The translations under genes and the position numbers were made by a program. From contig JAAOOA010000524.1 in assembly GCA_012861695.1 (NCBI GenBank), positions 2,367,884 to 2,431,883 on the forward strand: a DNA stretch of 64,000 nt, given 5' to 3'. The notes beneath the pieces are model-generated. The model was given only the letters and a program-made list of their open reading frames with translations, had not been told where the DNA came from and ran no database searches. Shown here one piece after another: positions 34,101 to 47,000 of the stretch. Source of the DNA: Trematomus loennbergii. Its lineage: Eukaryota; Chordata; Actinopteri; Perciformes; Nototheniidae. Each line of letters starts with the position of its first letter. Positions within the stretch are counted from its first letter, which is position 1.

Positions 34101-37100
34101 TTAAATATGGTAATATAAAAAAGGTTAGAATAACAAATAAATATATTAAAGGACAGTCAGTAAAATGTGCAGTGTCTGAAGGACTGTTGGCTGATAGATT
34201 GATGGTGGTTTATTTGGCATTAATGCTGATTTGATAGTGACCCATGTAACCTAAAATGGGCATACTGTGGTAAAAGATCACAAAAGTTCCCATAGAGTTT
34301 CCCTCCACACCTGAACATGAGCATAATATGTCCTCCTTAAAGGTCCCCTATTATACTGTTTTTCATCAATATATTATAGGTCTCAGATATATACAGAACC
34401 TGTCTCTGAAGTGTTTGGCTCCAAACACCAAACAGATCATTGCAGCATCCATAATCCCCTCCGTTTCAGCCCTGTTTCCAAAGTGCTGATTCTCTGTCTG
34501 TTGACACAGTGAGGGCTACTTTAAAAAAATAAAACAAGTCGGGGGCTACTTTTACCCCTTTTTTTGTTTTTGTTTTTTGCAGTGTATATATTTAGCACAT
34601 TTTAACATTATGATATGCTTACCTTTAACCTTTGTGTGCTGTTAGGGTCTGTGGGACCCGTTTTCAGTGTTTACTAAAAGAACATGTATGCCATTTTTAA
34701 TTATTTTAACCTGCTTTATTTGGGGGTGGACGGGCCTCACCTCCTCTAGGGGGGTCCTCACCTCCTCTAGGGGGGTCCTCACCTCCTCTAGGGGGGTCCT
34801 CACCTCCTCTAGGGGAGTCCTCACCTCCTCTAGGGGGGTCCGGGGGCATGCACCCCCGGGAAGATTATTTTTAAATGTTGAAGTGAAATGCATCCTCTGG
34901 AGCACTTTGAGCACAACATGAATTGATGGATACAGCTCTCAACACTCAGATGAAAGAGAGCTGTATACTTTTCAATAATCCAAACATCTTTAGAATATGA
35001 TCACAACCAATAACAAATAATTTAAACTGGTTTATTCTTATCTTATGTTAGTTTATTTTATTTATGCTTATTTTACTAATCACTCCCCTTTCAAACTGTT
35101 TTTTTTTTTTACTGTCCTATACACATTGGAATGATTTCTTACTTTATCTATATTAAATAGATAAAGGTGTGCTCTCCCTAGCTCTCTCGCTCGCTCTCTC
35201 TCTCTCGCTCGCTCTCTCTCTCTCGCTCGCTCTCTCTCTCTCTCTGTCTCTGTCTCTGTCTCTGTCTCTGTCTGTCTCGCTCGCTCACAGAGACTGTGTG
35301 CTCCTCTGTGGCGATGACGGCTTGCGTTAAAAATAATAATAAACATATTTGTAAAGTGGGGGGACACGGGATTTCGAAAAGAGCGGGGGACATTTCCCCC
35401 CTCTCCCAGGTGGAAATTACGCCATGCGTGTGTGTGCGTCAAGTGCAATAAATATATATGCAAGTTGCAACACACAGAGTAAAACTCTGCCCCTCGTGTG
35501 TTGTATAGGCTGCATGATAGGCTGTTCAATGGGGCTGATGTGTTGTGTAGAATCTGCCAGAAGGAAAATCAGCGGTGCGCTGCCGCTCCACATTGCTTTT
35601 CTTCCAGACTGCAACGCTGGTCCCGCAAATCAAGCAAGAACGTGATTGGTCGATATTCATTGTGGGGGTGGGGGGGAGGAGGGTGTTAGATAGATATAGA
35701 GTTGTAGTAAGTAGATAGAGTTCGCTATGATTTAGGTTTTGTTTATGCATAGGGTAGATTCTTTTATTTACATTTCCTTTTTTGTTTTGTGTATCTTATA
35801 CATTTTGGATTTGCTTGGTGAGCTATTTTTAGAACATGCCCCGCGGGCGACTCACGTTGCCCCTGCGGGCGACTCACGTTGCCCCTGCGGGCGACTCACG
35901 TTGCCCCTGCGGGCGACTAAGTGCCCGCGGGCACTGTGTTGGCTACCCCTGCTTTAGATGATAATAAGGAGCCCCTCCCCACGCCCCTCTGAGAGATATT
36001 TGGTTAAAAAGAACTCAATGGTGCTCTAGGAGGAGATTCAGGTGAAAAAAATCGTCATGACATCATAAAGTGGCCAAAATCTGATCAGCTCATTTTCAGA
36101 CAGGTTTTTATATAAATGGATCAGGACAAAAAGAGAGAGAATCTTTTTCCTGAAACTTTCAGAATCTCTTTACACAGAGGGGACACATGTTGATGTAGAA
36201 GAGACATGAACAAGTGGATTTTGCATAATAGGTGACCTTTAAGTTGTGGAAGATGGTATAAAACAAGTATTTTTGTAGATACAGTAGTTGAAGCAGCAAA
36301 GTGAAGGATGATGCATTAGCCTCTCTCATCTCTTGCCAGTTTCTCTCACCCTGGAGCTGTTACATTATGCAAATTACTCTGTGGTCTAAAATACAGTAGG
36401 AGGTCATAATTATTTTACCGTGCAATATGTGAGGCTATTTTCTGATACACTTTGCTCCCGAGTAGACATGATCTGAAAATAGACTAACTTGGCAACAAGG
36501 TCTGAGCAGAGGTTCAATTCAATCGTTATAGACATTGTTGATTTCTACTTTTCAATCCAGGCTGAAGACTTTTCTTTTTGCCGCTGCTTTTAATTGAACT
36601 ATTCGTATCTTTACACTGCGCTATAACTTTTATTCATGTATTTTAAAGTGGACCTATTATGCTATATTTAAAAAATATATTGTAGGGCCATACCTATACA
36701 AACATGTCTGTGAAGTTTTTTGCTTAAAATACCAAACAGATCACCCATTGTAGCCATGCCTCATACTGCTCATTCCCCTCTGTTCCAGCCCTGTTGCAAA
36801 CAGGCGGATTCTGCTGCTAGCCACGCCCTTTGTAGCGTCACGCAGCTTTCCCCGGGAGATCTCAGCTAAACGCTGCGGTGATTATGCTCCTAACCACTTC
36901 AAGCTTTATTTCTGAAACAGTATGGAGCTCAAACCTTTCTCTCGCGCAGGGTTTACCACAAGGACATTACGTTACAAATTTTCTCTCCAGTAGCCTACAG
37001 CGTTAGCTCCATGGTTAGCTCTGAGTGTTAGCATGCTTGCTAATGTAAACACACAGCATATTACTCCCAAAACACGCCGCACATTGTTTCTGATACAGCA

Positions 37101-40100
37101 CATAGCTTGACATGTTCTTTCTTAAGTGTTTACCGCTAGAACAGTGCCATTATATGTATTATATATATAAACAACTTTACTCTAAGCCTCCAGCAGACAT
37201 CCTGCTGAATACACAGACACACAGCTGCGACTGTATACGGAGACGATAGGTTGGGACGTGTGCCGGAGACGATAGGTTGGGACGTGTGCCGGAGACGATA
37301 GGTTGGGACGTGTGCCGGAGACGATAGGTTGGGACGTGTCACGTGTGCCGGAGACGATAGGTTGGGACGTGTGCCGGAGACGATAGGTTGGGACGTGTCA
37401 CGTGTGCCGGAGACGATAGGTTGGGACGTGTCACGTGTGCCGGAGATGATAGGTTGGGACGTGTCACGTGTGCCGGAGATGATAGGTTGGGACGTGTCAC
37501 GTGTGCCGGAGACGATAGGTTGGGACGTGTCACGTGTGCCGGATGTCGCCAATGACGTAATAGGAGGATCTGCTTGTTAGCACCCCCCCTTCTTTTTCTT
37601 TTCTTTTTTTAGATGTGGGTACGGAGGAAAAGAGAGGGTTTTGTTTTCTGACACTTTGTGGGTTCCCTGACACACCGGGGACTAGGGATGGGTATCGTTA
37701 AGGTTTTAACGGTACTACTACTTTTATCGATACCGCTTATCGGTCCGGTCTTTTAACGGTACTCTTATCGGTTCTTTTGGAGAGAAAAATGAGGTAAACT
37801 AACTATATGTTGTATGTCAGGGACTACGGATGGAAATTAGCTCAAAGCTAAAATCCGGCATATTTACACTTGAAGCATTATTTGTCTAAAGTGTTCATTA
37901 ATGTGCATTGTCCCTATTCAAATAAACAATTAAATGAAAATTAACAAATTGTGAACAAAACTAACATTGCTTTTTATTTAAATGAAATACATAATATTTC
38001 ACATCAACAGAAACAACAACGTTTTAACACATCATATTAAATAATGTGATGACAGAACTGTGAACAGAATAGCTGAAACTTTAACAAACTAAATAACTCA
38101 GTTCCCTCTAATCATTAACCCATGTTTGAATCATTGAGTTAGCTCCGTGTGTTGCTGCTAGCATACATAATATACCTGACGTGGAAAAGTTACTCGTGGA
38201 TGGGGCTACAGAGCTACTAGAGAGACATTCGAACCCGGTGCATTTCTCCGTCTGAACGTGGTGCACTTTTGCAAGATGTTTAGACAAATTGCTCGTGTTA
38301 CCGCCCTGACATGCTAAACTCTTATTGCACTTTAGGCAACGAGCGAGACGGGTAAAGTTTAACCACACCTCGGAGCGCGTTCTCTCCGCCATCTCCTCCG
38401 TGTGTGTGTGTTGCTGCATGTAGCAGCTGCGTGTGTAAGCTGCCCCGCCCCCTCGCACACAGGCGGGGGAGAGATTCTCGTCTGGATTGGAGAGATCGAA
38501 AATACTAAAAATGACGCATTTTGCAGTCTTTTTGCGTATTAGAAACGGAGTTGGCGACACTAAAACTGCAATATAATGTTTGTGTAGCAATAATACACAT
38601 GACATATTTTTTAGATGTCTCCAGTACCGATAAAAAGACCGATAACGTCGGAGCTTAACGGTACCACGGTCTTTAATAATTCAGCCCCGGGGCCGTTTAA
38701 TACCGGGGCTCGGTACCCATCCCTACCGGGGACACATATTTATGTATAAAAGACATCAAAAATGCATTTTGCATGATAGGTCCCCTTTAACTTTTAATGT
38801 TCATTTTATTATCTTTGCTTTTTAATGACTGTTTTTAAATGCCATTTTCTTAATGTCTTTCATTTTTGTGAAGCACTTTGAATTGCATTGAAAAGGTGCT
38901 ATATAAATACAACTTGCGCTTGTATAGCGTTGCGATGTTAGACACCATTATAAACATTCTTTATTTTATCTAATTAATAATCACTGTTGATATTTATATC
39001 TCGCTAGTCTGCTGTCACTGAAACTGTCACAATTAAATGGCTTTTTTTGGCAGCAGAGGCAGGGAGTGTGTGGGACTGTTGGACCGTGACATAGTGTTGC
39101 GGACAGTTTTATTGTACACGTTATCCGCTGGATGAGAAACCGCCCTGATAATAAGATGAGTCCCTTTTTGCAACGTCTGCTTGTAGATAAGACTTTTAAA
39201 AGTTGAGAGAGATTTTGAAATGAAACAAGGTTCACAGAAATTATGTAGTAAACTCATCTCGGCCGGTTTCTATTTGTTTTCTAGGCAGGATTACCACAAA
39301 AAAAACCTATTCAATTTTAAAGTGGTCCCAAAAATATACGGCGGATACTCAAATATACCCAAAAAGTCCTTTATCAACACTGTAATGCAACATTTCCATT
39401 GTTTGAGTGCACTCCTATTTCTATTTCATGCCACTGTTAATTAAACAATACATTATATTATCATCAATACTTTATAGGAAAACTGGGTAGAGATGCTGTC
39501 ATCAAATCTAGACCTTGGGCTATGGAGGTTTCTCCTTGCATCTGACCTATATTCATCTTCATGGCACTACACCTCGTGCTGAAACACACATTTTAACTCA
39601 AACACACAGAGATACTCAGTCTTTAGATATCTTCAGATACGTTTACTTCTATATGGCTTCTTGCTTTTGATACATTTGCTTCTGACATTGAAAACTTAAA
39701 GTGGACCTATTATGCTTATTGGAAAAATATATTGTAGGGCCATACCTATACAAAACATATCTGTGAAGTTTTTTGCTTCAAATACCAAACAGATCCCCTT
39801 GTAGCCATGCCTCTACTGCTCAACCCCTCTTTTGCAGCCCTGTTAGAGAAACGCGGATTTTGGGTCCTTAGCTTAAAAAAAAAAAAAAGGAGGCGGAGCT
39901 AATGCCTGATCAGAATTCTACCGAGATAAAGTTAATTCTGCTGTGATAAAACGCCATCCTGTTCTAAACCACATCAAGGATTATTTCTGAAACGGTATGG
40001 AGCTCAAATTATTTTTCTCTTGCGGGTTTATCACAAGGTGAGTTCCTTTTTTTATTCCTGCTTTTTAACACAAGTGCTCTACAACAGGGGTTCCCAACCC

Positions 40101-40957
40101 CCGGGCGAGGTGTTACTGCCGGGCCGCGAAATAGCTGTGAGTTTATCGTAATATTTGCAGAATTATAAATATATAAATATTCATAATGTTTTTTCAAAAA
40201 GTGTTTAATTTTTGCACCTATACCACCAGTCATATTATTGCATCCAGTAGCCTAGTTAAACTTTCACCAGAAAACAGTTGAAAATGGCTTTTATGATGTT
40301 CAGAGGGATTCGGCGGGTCAGCCTAAGGTCTCAGCCTCTCGTGCGCACGAGAAAGTTACCGGTGCGCCAAATAGGAAGAGGAGCGCACAGGAGACAACCG
40401 TTTGATTGCAGACTGTTATGTTTATGTGGGGAAATGGCAGTGCATACATTATTTGAGATATATTTCAAACTCGGATTTCATTTTAAGGACATGTCGGCCA
40501 GGGGTGTAGAGCTATTTGTTTTAAGCACCGGATTGGCAAACAGGAGAGTCTGTAAACCAGTCTGCCTTGATCTATGAATTCATGTCTGGGACTCTCACGG
40601 TATCTGCTGCCCGCAGCTGTTTTATAGAAGGAAAACCTCCTTCACTTCATGAAATGGCTGCAGCATCAGGAGGCAGCGGGACGTGTAACTCCACCTCTGA
40701 GAAGTGCAGCACCAGCGCTGTGCCTTTTTACACACCGCCTTCACTGTGTTTACAGAACAGCTTAAGAGTGACTGCAGGCTGCTACGTGTTAACCACACAC
40801 ACCTCTACACACACACACACCTCTACACATATCGAACTGCCCGATTATTCCCCCTATTACTCGTTTTATGAAGGCGATGTCCGGTCACCAAGGCGCATGA
40901 TGTGTGTGTGCACCGGAACGAACGACACTATCATATCTTCTGAAAACAAATGCCAGT

Positions 40958-41017
<60 letters not shown>

Positions 41018-44000
41018 CGACCGGACATCTCCTTCATAATGCGCCTTCTCCTCGTTTTCACTGGATTATCCGTAATCATACAAACAAAACCAAAACGTTG
41101 ATTTATCTGTTTTCCCATTTTGGTTTAAAACTGAATAACGTTGGTTTTCTGGTTTTCTGAAAACACCGGTTCTTTTTTTAACGTTAATATGTTTTGGATG
41201 CATATTGTTCTAGTATTTGTTCAGGCTGTTGCATACAATTAGTCTCTGTTGCTACCTGCTGTTGAGTAAATATTAAAATCAGTTCAAATTGACAACCGGT
41301 CCGTGATTTCTTTTTTTATGCATCTGCCGGTCCTTGGCACAATAAACGTTGGGAACCCCTGCTCTACAGTACAGGTTAGCTCTGAGTGTTAGCGAGGCTT
41401 GCTAATGTAAACAAAGACGAGATTACGTCCAAAACACGTCGGGCATTGTTTCTGATAGCAACTTTCCGTGGGTCCGTCGCCGATTTGACGTCATATCGGC
41501 AGCAAATCTGTATCCGCTCGTTGTACCTCTGTTTTTAAAAGATAAGGGCCCGATGTCAACCATTTTTTGAGATCTGACTGGAAGATTTTTTTTTTTAGGT
41601 CTGATATTAAAGTCAGAACTCTGAGAACATTTCTGAATTCTGGGGAAAACGTTAGAATTTGGACTCTTTTTTCCTCAGGATTCTAAGATAAAATTCAGAA
41701 TTCTCAAGTTTTTCTCAGAATTTTCCCCAAAATGTTGACTTTATTCTCAGAAGTAAAATAATATTTTTTTTTTTATTCAGGTCTATATCCCAAACGAAAC
41801 CTAGTCCTCTTACCTATGTAACAAATAATTTGAATGTTTTCATTTAAAATGTCAATCTTTAGTTGATTTATGTAGTTAAAGGTGGGGTAGGTAAGTTTGA
41901 GAAACCGGCTTGAGATCGCTAGAATTTGAAAATACACAACTGGAGAAAATCTGCCACTTCCTTACAGAGCCCCTCCTCCAACACACACGAACGCGCACAT
42001 GACCAATGAGGGCACGAGATAAGTTTGTGCACAGATGAAAGGCTGACAGGCAGGTAGGCCATCCAGTTATTTTAGCCGGGCCGGCTCAGATGATTGGTCG
42101 TGCTTTTTACAGTACTACGGCTTCCACAGATGACATTTTTTTATGGATTTTTTGTCAAAGCACTTCAGATATTCATTGCTATCGGGATGTTAAGAGCATT
42201 CCATGGAATATAACAAAAAGTGTATCTCGAGCCGGTTTCTCAAACTTACCTACCCCACCTTTAAGTGTTTTTTTTTTATTTCAATGGGAGGTCCAGTAAG
42301 CAGATAACTGTATTTGTATATCGTAAGAAAGCGTCACAGTGTTTTCCATTATGTCTATGTAGTCCTTGCGGCATAACAAGTTAATTAGGTCTTCCCCTTA
42401 GAAATAGCCATACGTTCCCATTGATCTACTACATTATTAGAAAGGGACATATGGAACGCTTTCCTATAAAAGCATGGATGCTCTTGTCCTTGTATAACTA
42501 TATACCTGTTTTCTGTCCTGTATTTTTCAATGTGAATTGACGCATCAATGGTTTGTAACACTATGTGTACCAGTCAGCTGTTTGCTGGATGTGTAAAGAA
42601 TGGGTGGAGATGAGAACATGTGCTGTAGGGCTAACAGTGGTGAATAATTTAGCATCTCTTCTCGTCTTTCACTGCCTTTAGGATCGGACTCCTTTTATGT
42701 GTATTACATTGTGTTTGTAATCGTGACACTGTGGATCCCGTTTCCTAGAAAAGTAGTTCTCAAAGTGGGTGACACGGTTCTCTAGGCTGCCTTGAGGATA
42801 GGCCAAAGGTGCCGTAAGATTTCACCTCATAAATAGGGACAGGCAAATTGAAGTTCAGCCTATTAGGAAAGCTGTTTAAAACGTAGCTAAGGACACTCAC
42901 AGTTGGTGGTTGTCCTTGAAATACAACACACTCTCCGGCTCAGGAGTTTTTCAGGAGCTCAGCGAAAAAAAGTGACCGTGAGTGAGTAGTGAAGTGAATT
43001 TAGCCATTTCTTAAATTATTTCTGGATTACTCCGCCACTACACAACCTTGGAGGGTTCAAGCTAGGCAAGCACAAAAGAAAATAATTAAATGTAGGAAAG
43101 AGCGCTTAACAATAACTCACCCTACAATAACTCAGACTAATCTGAACAAAAAGCATCCGTTATTACACGGGGGTCATTTTTGGGAGGGAAACGTCTAAAT
43201 CTTTAGTTTTGTACATGTTGGCCTTAACATGGTATAGTAGCATAGGTATACATATTGTTGTATATATGTTATACTGTATATAGGAGTACAAAGTGCACAG
43301 TTTTACTTTAAATCTTTAATTTAATTGTATCTTTTATGAACATTTTAATTTGCCTTCCTATGTTAATAAAATAATTAATTTTTTTGTGCACAGTCTTACT
43401 TAAAGTGGACCTATCATGCTATATTTCAATAATATAGTGTAGGGCCATACCTATATAAGGCATATTTATACTTTTTTTTTTTTTCAAAATACCAAACAGA
43501 TCATGCATTTTAGCCATGCCTCATTTCGCTCAATTTGACATTTTTTAGCTCTGTTTTAGCAAGGGTTGATTCTGTGAGAACAGCACCATCTACAGGCCTG
43601 GCATATGTACTACAGCGTCTCCAGCGCTTTCGAACGGCAATGGCCGTGGCTGTCTCCTCCTGATTGGTGGAGTTGGCCCAATAGCCGTAGCGCCACCGTC
43701 CTGACGTCAGGACAGTGTTCAAATATGGATCAGTTTTTATCAGATCCGTTGCAGCCCCTTTTTTAGAGATTTGGGTATGGAGGAAAATAGAGAGGGTTGT
43801 GTTTTCTGACACTTGGTGAGTTCCCTGGAACACCGGGGACACATATTCATGTATACAAGACGTACAAAAGTGCATTTTGCATGATAGGTCCCCTTTAAAC
43901 CTATGTGTGTATACATTTTTATTTTCATTCAAAATGAGAAAATGTCACCAAACATATATAAATTGTAACACCAGGTGAACAGTTTTTCTTCAACTGCTTA

Positions 44001-47000
44001 CATTTATATACATACTTTAAAATAGTGTTTTACTGGACATTTTACTTTCATTTTCTATGTCTAAATAAATATCTTAAAATAATAATAAATATAATTTATT
44101 TGATTAATGTCATTTTGTGTGTACATTCTTATTTATATATATTTGTATTATTTCATTCTTAAAGGTCCCCTATTATACTGTTTTTCATCAATATATTATA
44201 GGTCTCAGATATATACAAAACATGTCTCTGAAGTGTTTGGCTCTAAACACCAAACAGATCATTGCAGCATTACCCATAATCCCCTCTGTTTCAGCCCTGT
44301 TTCCAAAGTGCTGATTCTCTGTCTGTTGCTTTAGATGAAAATAAGGAGCCCCTCCCCACGCCCCTCTGAGAGATATTTGGTTAGAAAGAACACAATGGTG
44401 CTCTAGGAGGGATTCAGGTGATAAGGGGGGGGGGGGTTACCTTGGTTGGTGATTGGCTAATGGTTACACAAGCCAAAACATCGTTATGACATCATAAAGT
44501 GGCCAAAATCTGATCAGCTCATTTTCAGACAGGTTTTTATATAAGTGGATCAGGACAAAAAGAGAGAGAATCTTTTTTCCTGAAACTTTCAGAACCTCTT
44601 TACACAGAGGGGACACATGTTGATGTAGAAGAGACATGAAGAAGAGGGACACATGTTGATGTAGAAGAGACATGAAAAAGTGGATTTTGCATAATAGGTG
44701 ACCTTTAAATGGAGAAAATGTCACATAACCCACTTTCCTTCAGGATTTATAAAGTAGGCTTGTTCCTATTCTGACAAGACTGTATAATATATAATGCATC
44801 CATATCAAATATCAGTGACGTCACCCATGGCTTTTAAAGACCTGTCCCTCAAAGCCTAATAATGTGTGACTTCAAGCTTTACCAGGGGTGTGTTTTATCA
44901 AAGGTTACAGTTGTCATGAATTGAAATATTCACGTTCTTTTTCTGTCAGAATCTTTCCATACGATGTTTTCCAACCAGGCAGCTTGTTGCCTATTAAACA
45001 TCTTAACCCTAAGAGGTGGGATCTGGATTGTGACTATGATGTCTTTAAATTAAATTGACCCTTTTTCAATTTTCTCCACCTACAGACGAGGACTGAATCC
45101 ACCCCACAGAGTCAAGTCCATCTCCATGACAACTTTTACGCAACAGGAAATCGAGTACTTACAGAAACACGGCAATGAGGTAAAGCGTGATGGTGACTGA
45201 ACTTCCTGTTAAAGTTGTTATGATTGAGGTCAGCTCTCCTGCTGCTTTTGAGGGTATGCAAATCATCGCAATCATGCTAGTGTTTTGTCTATCTAAAGCT
45301 GTTTTAATCAATGTTTTATAGTAACCTTTAGTCTAGTTTCCCCGCAGTGAGTTTTGATAAAACCCCGCAGCTCTATTCAGACATTTAGTTTTCTGGGTTT
45401 GATTAAAGCTGCTTGGTTGAGCTTCACAGTCCTCATCAACCTTGTGTTCGCCAGCATCAGACACCTGTTTCAGTTAATAGTATACTACTAGGGCTGCACG
45501 ATATTGGAAAAAACTGATATTGCGATATATTTTTCCCCCTGCGATATGAACAGGAATTGAAGAAAAGACCGTTTTTTTTGTCCCAAACCATCCTTTCTTG
45601 AACTTTAATGCTATACAATTGGTATTTTTCTAACTATATTTAACCGGATGAAGGATTTTAGTCACGGACGTCTGGATCTTAAGTTATCAGAGCAACAAGC
45701 TGAGCTATCTCGGTTAGCAGCGCCGAACTGCCTTGGAGAAACACATGAAACTACTTTATTCAGTGTTTTTACCTTTTTCAACGGAGGCCTGTACTACGAA
45801 GCTGGATTTTCGCTTAGCCGGCTAAATTCAGGGAAATCTCGGGCTTTCCGGTCCTACGACGCTGGTTCTCTTTTTAGCAGGCTAGATTTCCATGGTAACT
45901 TATGCTGAGCGGCAAACCTGCTCCGGAGCAGGTTAGGTGGCAGGCTAAGAGATCAACTAAGTGAAAGCACGCCTGCTGACCAATCAGAGCTCCGTGTGCG
46001 GAGTTTAAAGCGATCAATTCATTCAGGAGGATACTAGAGGAAATACAGAAAAACTGCCGTTGCAGGAAAGATCCGGCAAAATCAACTGACTGTGTGAATG
46101 TGAAAATTAATAGAATATCCCCTCCCATCTTCAGAGCAATCACTATTATAATATTAGCGTTAAGAAAGCTTACTTAAATATCTGCCACGACATAAGTAAC
46201 CGGATCAGAGTAACATTAAGTACAGTCCGCGGCACTGTGAGTGCAGACGTCGATGTGTCCCATTATCATTCATATCACATCATAATGTATCATATATTTC
46301 CTTATTTGAGTCAGCTTCTTGAGCCGTATCTGGCCGTGCAACACTCAGTGTCACATACTGTATGCAGAAGTATTATTTTAAGCAACACATTAAGTTGACG
46401 AAACACTCGAGTCAAATGTAATTAAAGTCAGATCCACTCGTGTCTTGGACGGGGCAGTGATTTCATAAACCTGTTAATGTACGCATTCAAACACTTTTTC
46501 TTTTACCAGCTGTATTCACCTTGCAGGTGCAGCGTATGTGGCTTTTATCCTGGATAAAGTGTTTAAGTCATGGATGTTTAAAGTTTAACTTCTTCATATT
46601 TGACTAATATTAAAGTTCACTTTTCATTCAGGAAGTATGACGCTGCGCTGTCAGTACGCTTGTCCGTGTTTGAGATTGGTCGAATGCTCCAAATACCACC
46701 CCTTTCATGTGAACGCGCACCTAACTAGATAGACGGCTGGCTTGAGCGATCCACTTGATATCCAGCGTCGTAGTACAGTTTAGCGCCAGCGCGTATGTTT
46801 TGGCTTAGGCCAACCGGCTAACTCCAACATATCCAGGTTAAGTTGAACCAGCTTCGTAGTACAGGCCTCGGGTCCGTTTGCTTTGGAGATTTGATTGTGA
46901 TTGGTGGTTTGCTGTCACTCACTCAAGTACCCCTGACATGAGAGCCGCGCAAGTCTTCCTTGTGTAGCAAGCAGCAAAATAATTGTAACATGACGTGTTT

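Larger units (their letters stand above)
34511..35951. mobile_element. Insertion inside MITE B, probable hAT-type element with internal repeats
   Basis: Defined by comparison with the empty site at 44325. The right end reads GCACTGTGTTGGCTACCCCTG, resembling CAGGGGTAGCC hAT termini. The left end is degraded, and no target duplication was found. It holds a 21-bp by 5 repeat, a TC-rich tract and a 22-bp by 4 repeat. Confidence 0.65.
34337..36243. mobile_element. MITE family B, copy 2, split by a larger insertion
   Basis: Left part 34337-34510 (TTAAAGGTCCCCTATTATAC to CTGTCTGTTG) and right part 35952-36243 (CTTTAGATGATAATAAGG to ATAATAGGTGACCTTTAA) join exactly as in the unbroken copy at 44159-44707. 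The right part has a single 37-bp unit. Confidence 0.85.
36642..38790. mobile_element. MITE family A, copy 3, with expanded repeat and nested hAT
   Basis: From TTTAAAGTGGACCTATTATG to GCATGATAGGTCCCCTTTAA. An internal unit is amplified at 37228-37545, and a hAT element is inserted at 37683. Confidence 0.87.
39699..41475. mobile_element. MITE family A, copy 4 (degraded), split by a hAT element
   Basis: The left part begins TTAAAGTGGACCTATTATGC. The right part resumes at 41362 with TTAGCTCTGAGTGTTAGC, which in copy 3 is continuous. The far end is eroded. Confidence 0.75.

Noticed and set aside
34642..34921. Frames with TPLEEVR or LTSSRGV repeats on both strands
   Set aside because: They come from a 21-bp tandem repeat inside a transposon.
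37136..37580. Frames with repeated SGTRDTSQPI or GWDVSRVPE
   Set aside because: They come from the 26/33-bp tandem repeat in MITE A and match no known protein.
40567..41160. 197-codon plus-strand frame
   Set aside because: It lies within a non-autonomous hAT element, partly made of a CA repeat, and no domain is recognisable.
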